A stretch of 16,275 nucleotides of DNA, taken from positions 1-16,275 of the forward strand of contig CAKRPI010000044.1 in NCBI GenBank assembly GCA_934376945.1. Reading direction: 5' to 3'. The notes beneath the pieces were generated by a model that worked only from the letters and a program-made list of their open reading frames with translations, was not told where the DNA came from and did not search any database. The stretch is from an uncultured Lachnospiraceae bacterium. GTDB lineage: Bacteria; Bacillota; Clostridia; Lachnospirales; Lachnospiraceae. Position numbers and translations under genes: made by a program. This document shows, piece after piece, positions 15,413-16,275 of this stretch (position 1 is the stretch's first letter; each line of letters begins with the position of its first letter).

Positions 15413-15455
15413 CTTACGGATTGTTCCGTACTTCGTACTCCCACAATCCTGCATC
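15408..15455 (-). promoter_or_regulatory. leader structure with alternative hairpins
   Basis: GATGC (15408-15412) pairs with GCATC (15451-15455), and GGATTGT (15418-15424) pairs with ACAATCC (15443-15449), giving one long interrupted stem. A competing hairpin, TACGGA-ttgt-TCCGTA (15415-15430), uses part of the same bases; GTAC-ttc-GTAC (15428-15438) can form at the tip. It lies between the predicted DUF1700 promoter and its ATG, so switching between the folds could affect expression. It might equally be a terminal hairpin of a small dispersed element. Confidence 0.45.
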
Positions 15456-15503
15456 TTCCTATATATATCCTGTATTCGATTCGATATCATAACTTTTTTC
15501 CAT

Positions 15504-15532
15504 ACTATACTCTAATCTTGCCCAATCCGCAA
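15504..15532 (-). promoter_or_regulatory. predicted promoter of the DUF1700 gene
   Basis: On the minus strand TTGCGG (15532-15527), a 17-bp spacer and TATAGT (15509-15504) form an acceptable sigma-A promoter. A start near 15497 would give a leader of about 120 nt containing the alternative hairpins and repeat copy 2. Confidence 0.5.
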
Positions 15533-15589
15533 GTAGGTGTTTCTTTTTTCGTCTTCTGCAGTGTGATTCTTACGAAAGCTGTTTCCTAT

Positions 15590-15641
15590 AAAAAACAAGA
15601 GCCCTGAACTCCCGCCACAAGCATGGAAATCCGGACTCCTG
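15590..15641 (-). terminator. intrinsic terminator of cstA
   Basis: On the minus strand CAGGAGTCCGGA (15641-15630) pairs with TCAGGGCTCTTG (15607-15596) as a 12-bp stem with two G-U pairs and one mismatch. The hairpin is followed directly by TTTTTT (15595-15590). This is a good rho-independent terminator about 135 nt after the cstA stop. Confidence 0.8.
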
Positions 15642-15648
15642 TCTTATA

Positions 15649-15763
15649 TTTCTTATTGCATTACATTTTATGTTTCTTATTGCATTTTTATATTTCTTAT
15701 TACGCTTTTTTGCTTTCTATCACGTTTTTATATTTTCTTATTATATTTGTGATTTTTTCTTGC
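15649..15763. repeat. six degenerate 20-24-bp AT-rich repeats in the cstA 3' region
   Basis: The core TTTCTTATTRC recurs at 15649, 15673, 15693, 15714, 15734 and 15756, separated by T-runs and TATA, with spacing of 20-24 bp. Copies 1-3 are close and copies 4-6 are diverged. On the cstA transcript this is an almost unstructured purine-rich stretch with GYAATAAGAAATATAAAAA-like units, between the stop codon and the terminator. No gene is visible here. Confidence 0.65.
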
Positions 15764-15775
15764 TTTACCCTGCTT

Positions 15776-16275
15776 TTATTTTGCTGCTTTCTTCTTGCCT
15801 GCGATCGTCTGAACACCCTCAACAGCAAGTACGATTGCAAGAATTACAAGCAACGTACCGATACCTGCACGGATCCAGCACCACATCGTTTCGCCGGTGC
15901 CTGCCATTGCAGTGTTGAAGTTTGTCAGGATTGTCTGGCACAGAGATACGATAGTTACGATAAGCATGAATGCCATCGGGAACAGGAACATCTTATTGTT
16001 CTTGCCCATGGTTCCAAGCCATGCAGCGACAGCCAGAAGGCCAAGCGCTGCAAGCAGCTGGTTAGCTGCTCCGAACAGAGCCCAGATCTTTGCGTATCCG
16101 GTCATACCAAGTGCGATGCCAAGTACAACCGTGATGATCGTTGCAACATACGGATTCGTAACCACTTTCTTGAATCCGGTTGCATCCTTATAGGTCTGAC
16201 CCGGCTCAAGCCAGAACTCCTGGAACATGTAACGTGCAAGACGTGTTGCCGTATCCAGAGAAGTCAGGCAGAATG
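15776..16275 (-). CDS. cstA: CstA-family carbon starvation/peptide or pyruvate transporter, C-terminal part
   Basis: The frame is open to the right edge, so this is the last 165 or so residues of a longer gene whose start lies beyond 16275; the internal Met at 16228 is not the start. The visible FCLTSLDTATRLARYMFQEF is a strongly conserved CstA-family segment. It is followed by about four hydrophobic segments, including WALFGAANQLLAALGL, and a basic C-terminal AGKKKAAK. CstA/BtsT proteins are inner-membrane transporters for peptides or pyruvate, often induced on carbon limitation. The stop at 15776 is followed by an AT-rich repeat tract and a terminator. The substrate cannot be told from this part. 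Confidence 0.93.
   Translation of the reverse strand, partial: FCLTSLDTATRLARYMFQEFWLEPGQTYKDATGFKKVVTNPYVATIITVVLGIALGMTGYAKIWALFGAANQLLAALGLLAVAAWLGTMGKNNKMFLFPMAFMLIVTIVSLCQTILTNFNTAMAGTGETMWCWIRAGIGTLLVILAIVLAVEGVQTIAGKKKAAK

Noticed and set aside
15776..16228. Short complete gene starting at the Met at 16228
   Set aside because: The frame continues without a stop to the window edge and encodes conserved CstA sequence upstream of that Met, so the Met is internal.

Overview
The window looks like a chromosomal segment of a low-to-moderate-GC Gram-positive anaerobe, most likely a Lachnospiraceae-type Clostridia. This rests on the gene families and their order (apt-rel-MBL hydrolase-hemZ, DUF1700, CstA), on purine-rich ribosome binding sites and sigma-A-type promoters, and on a MacAB-like exporter with no outer-membrane partner. 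The species cannot be fixed from sequence alone. No rRNA, tRNA, CRISPR array, transposase or phage gene was seen.

Left part (1-7257, all on the minus strand). A four-gene exporter operon reads leftward from about 7300: membrane-fusion adaptor 1 (545 aa), MacB/LolD-type ABC ATPase, a giant second adaptor (1117 aa) and an FtsX/MacB-type permease. The genes are tightly packed (20-nt gap, 4-nt overlap, 15-nt gap). Both adaptors carry DNA tandem repeats: 36-bp units encoding a Thr/Glu stalk, and 39-bp units encoding an acidic tail. The second adaptor is split in two by about 735 residues of surface-protein-like modules placed where the coiled-coil hairpin tip should be. This is the most unusual thing in the window. 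Past the permease, the first 12 codons of rpsB lie at the left edge, preceded by a promoter, a strong dyad, A/T-tract repeats and a foldable 5' leader.

Middle (7258-8935). A 385-nt divergent intergenic region holds a good sigma-A promoter for the rightward gene, a weaker extended -10 promoter for the exporter, and an 11-bp-period direct repeat that resembles a response-regulator site. The rightward gene encodes a DUF1294 membrane domain fused to a duplicated extracytoplasmic domain.

Right part (9003-14846, minus strand). A probable operon apt - rel - glyoxalase-II-like hydrolase - hemZ - HD-GYP runs leftward from a strong promoter at 14818-14846 to a bidirectional terminator at 9003-9035. 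It groups purine salvage, (p)ppGpp metabolism and a probable c-di-GMP phosphodiesterase. Upstream lie a DUF1700 membrane-protein gene with its own promoter and a structured leader, then a cstA terminator, a repeat-rich AT tract, and the C-terminal part of a CstA-type transporter cut by the right edge.
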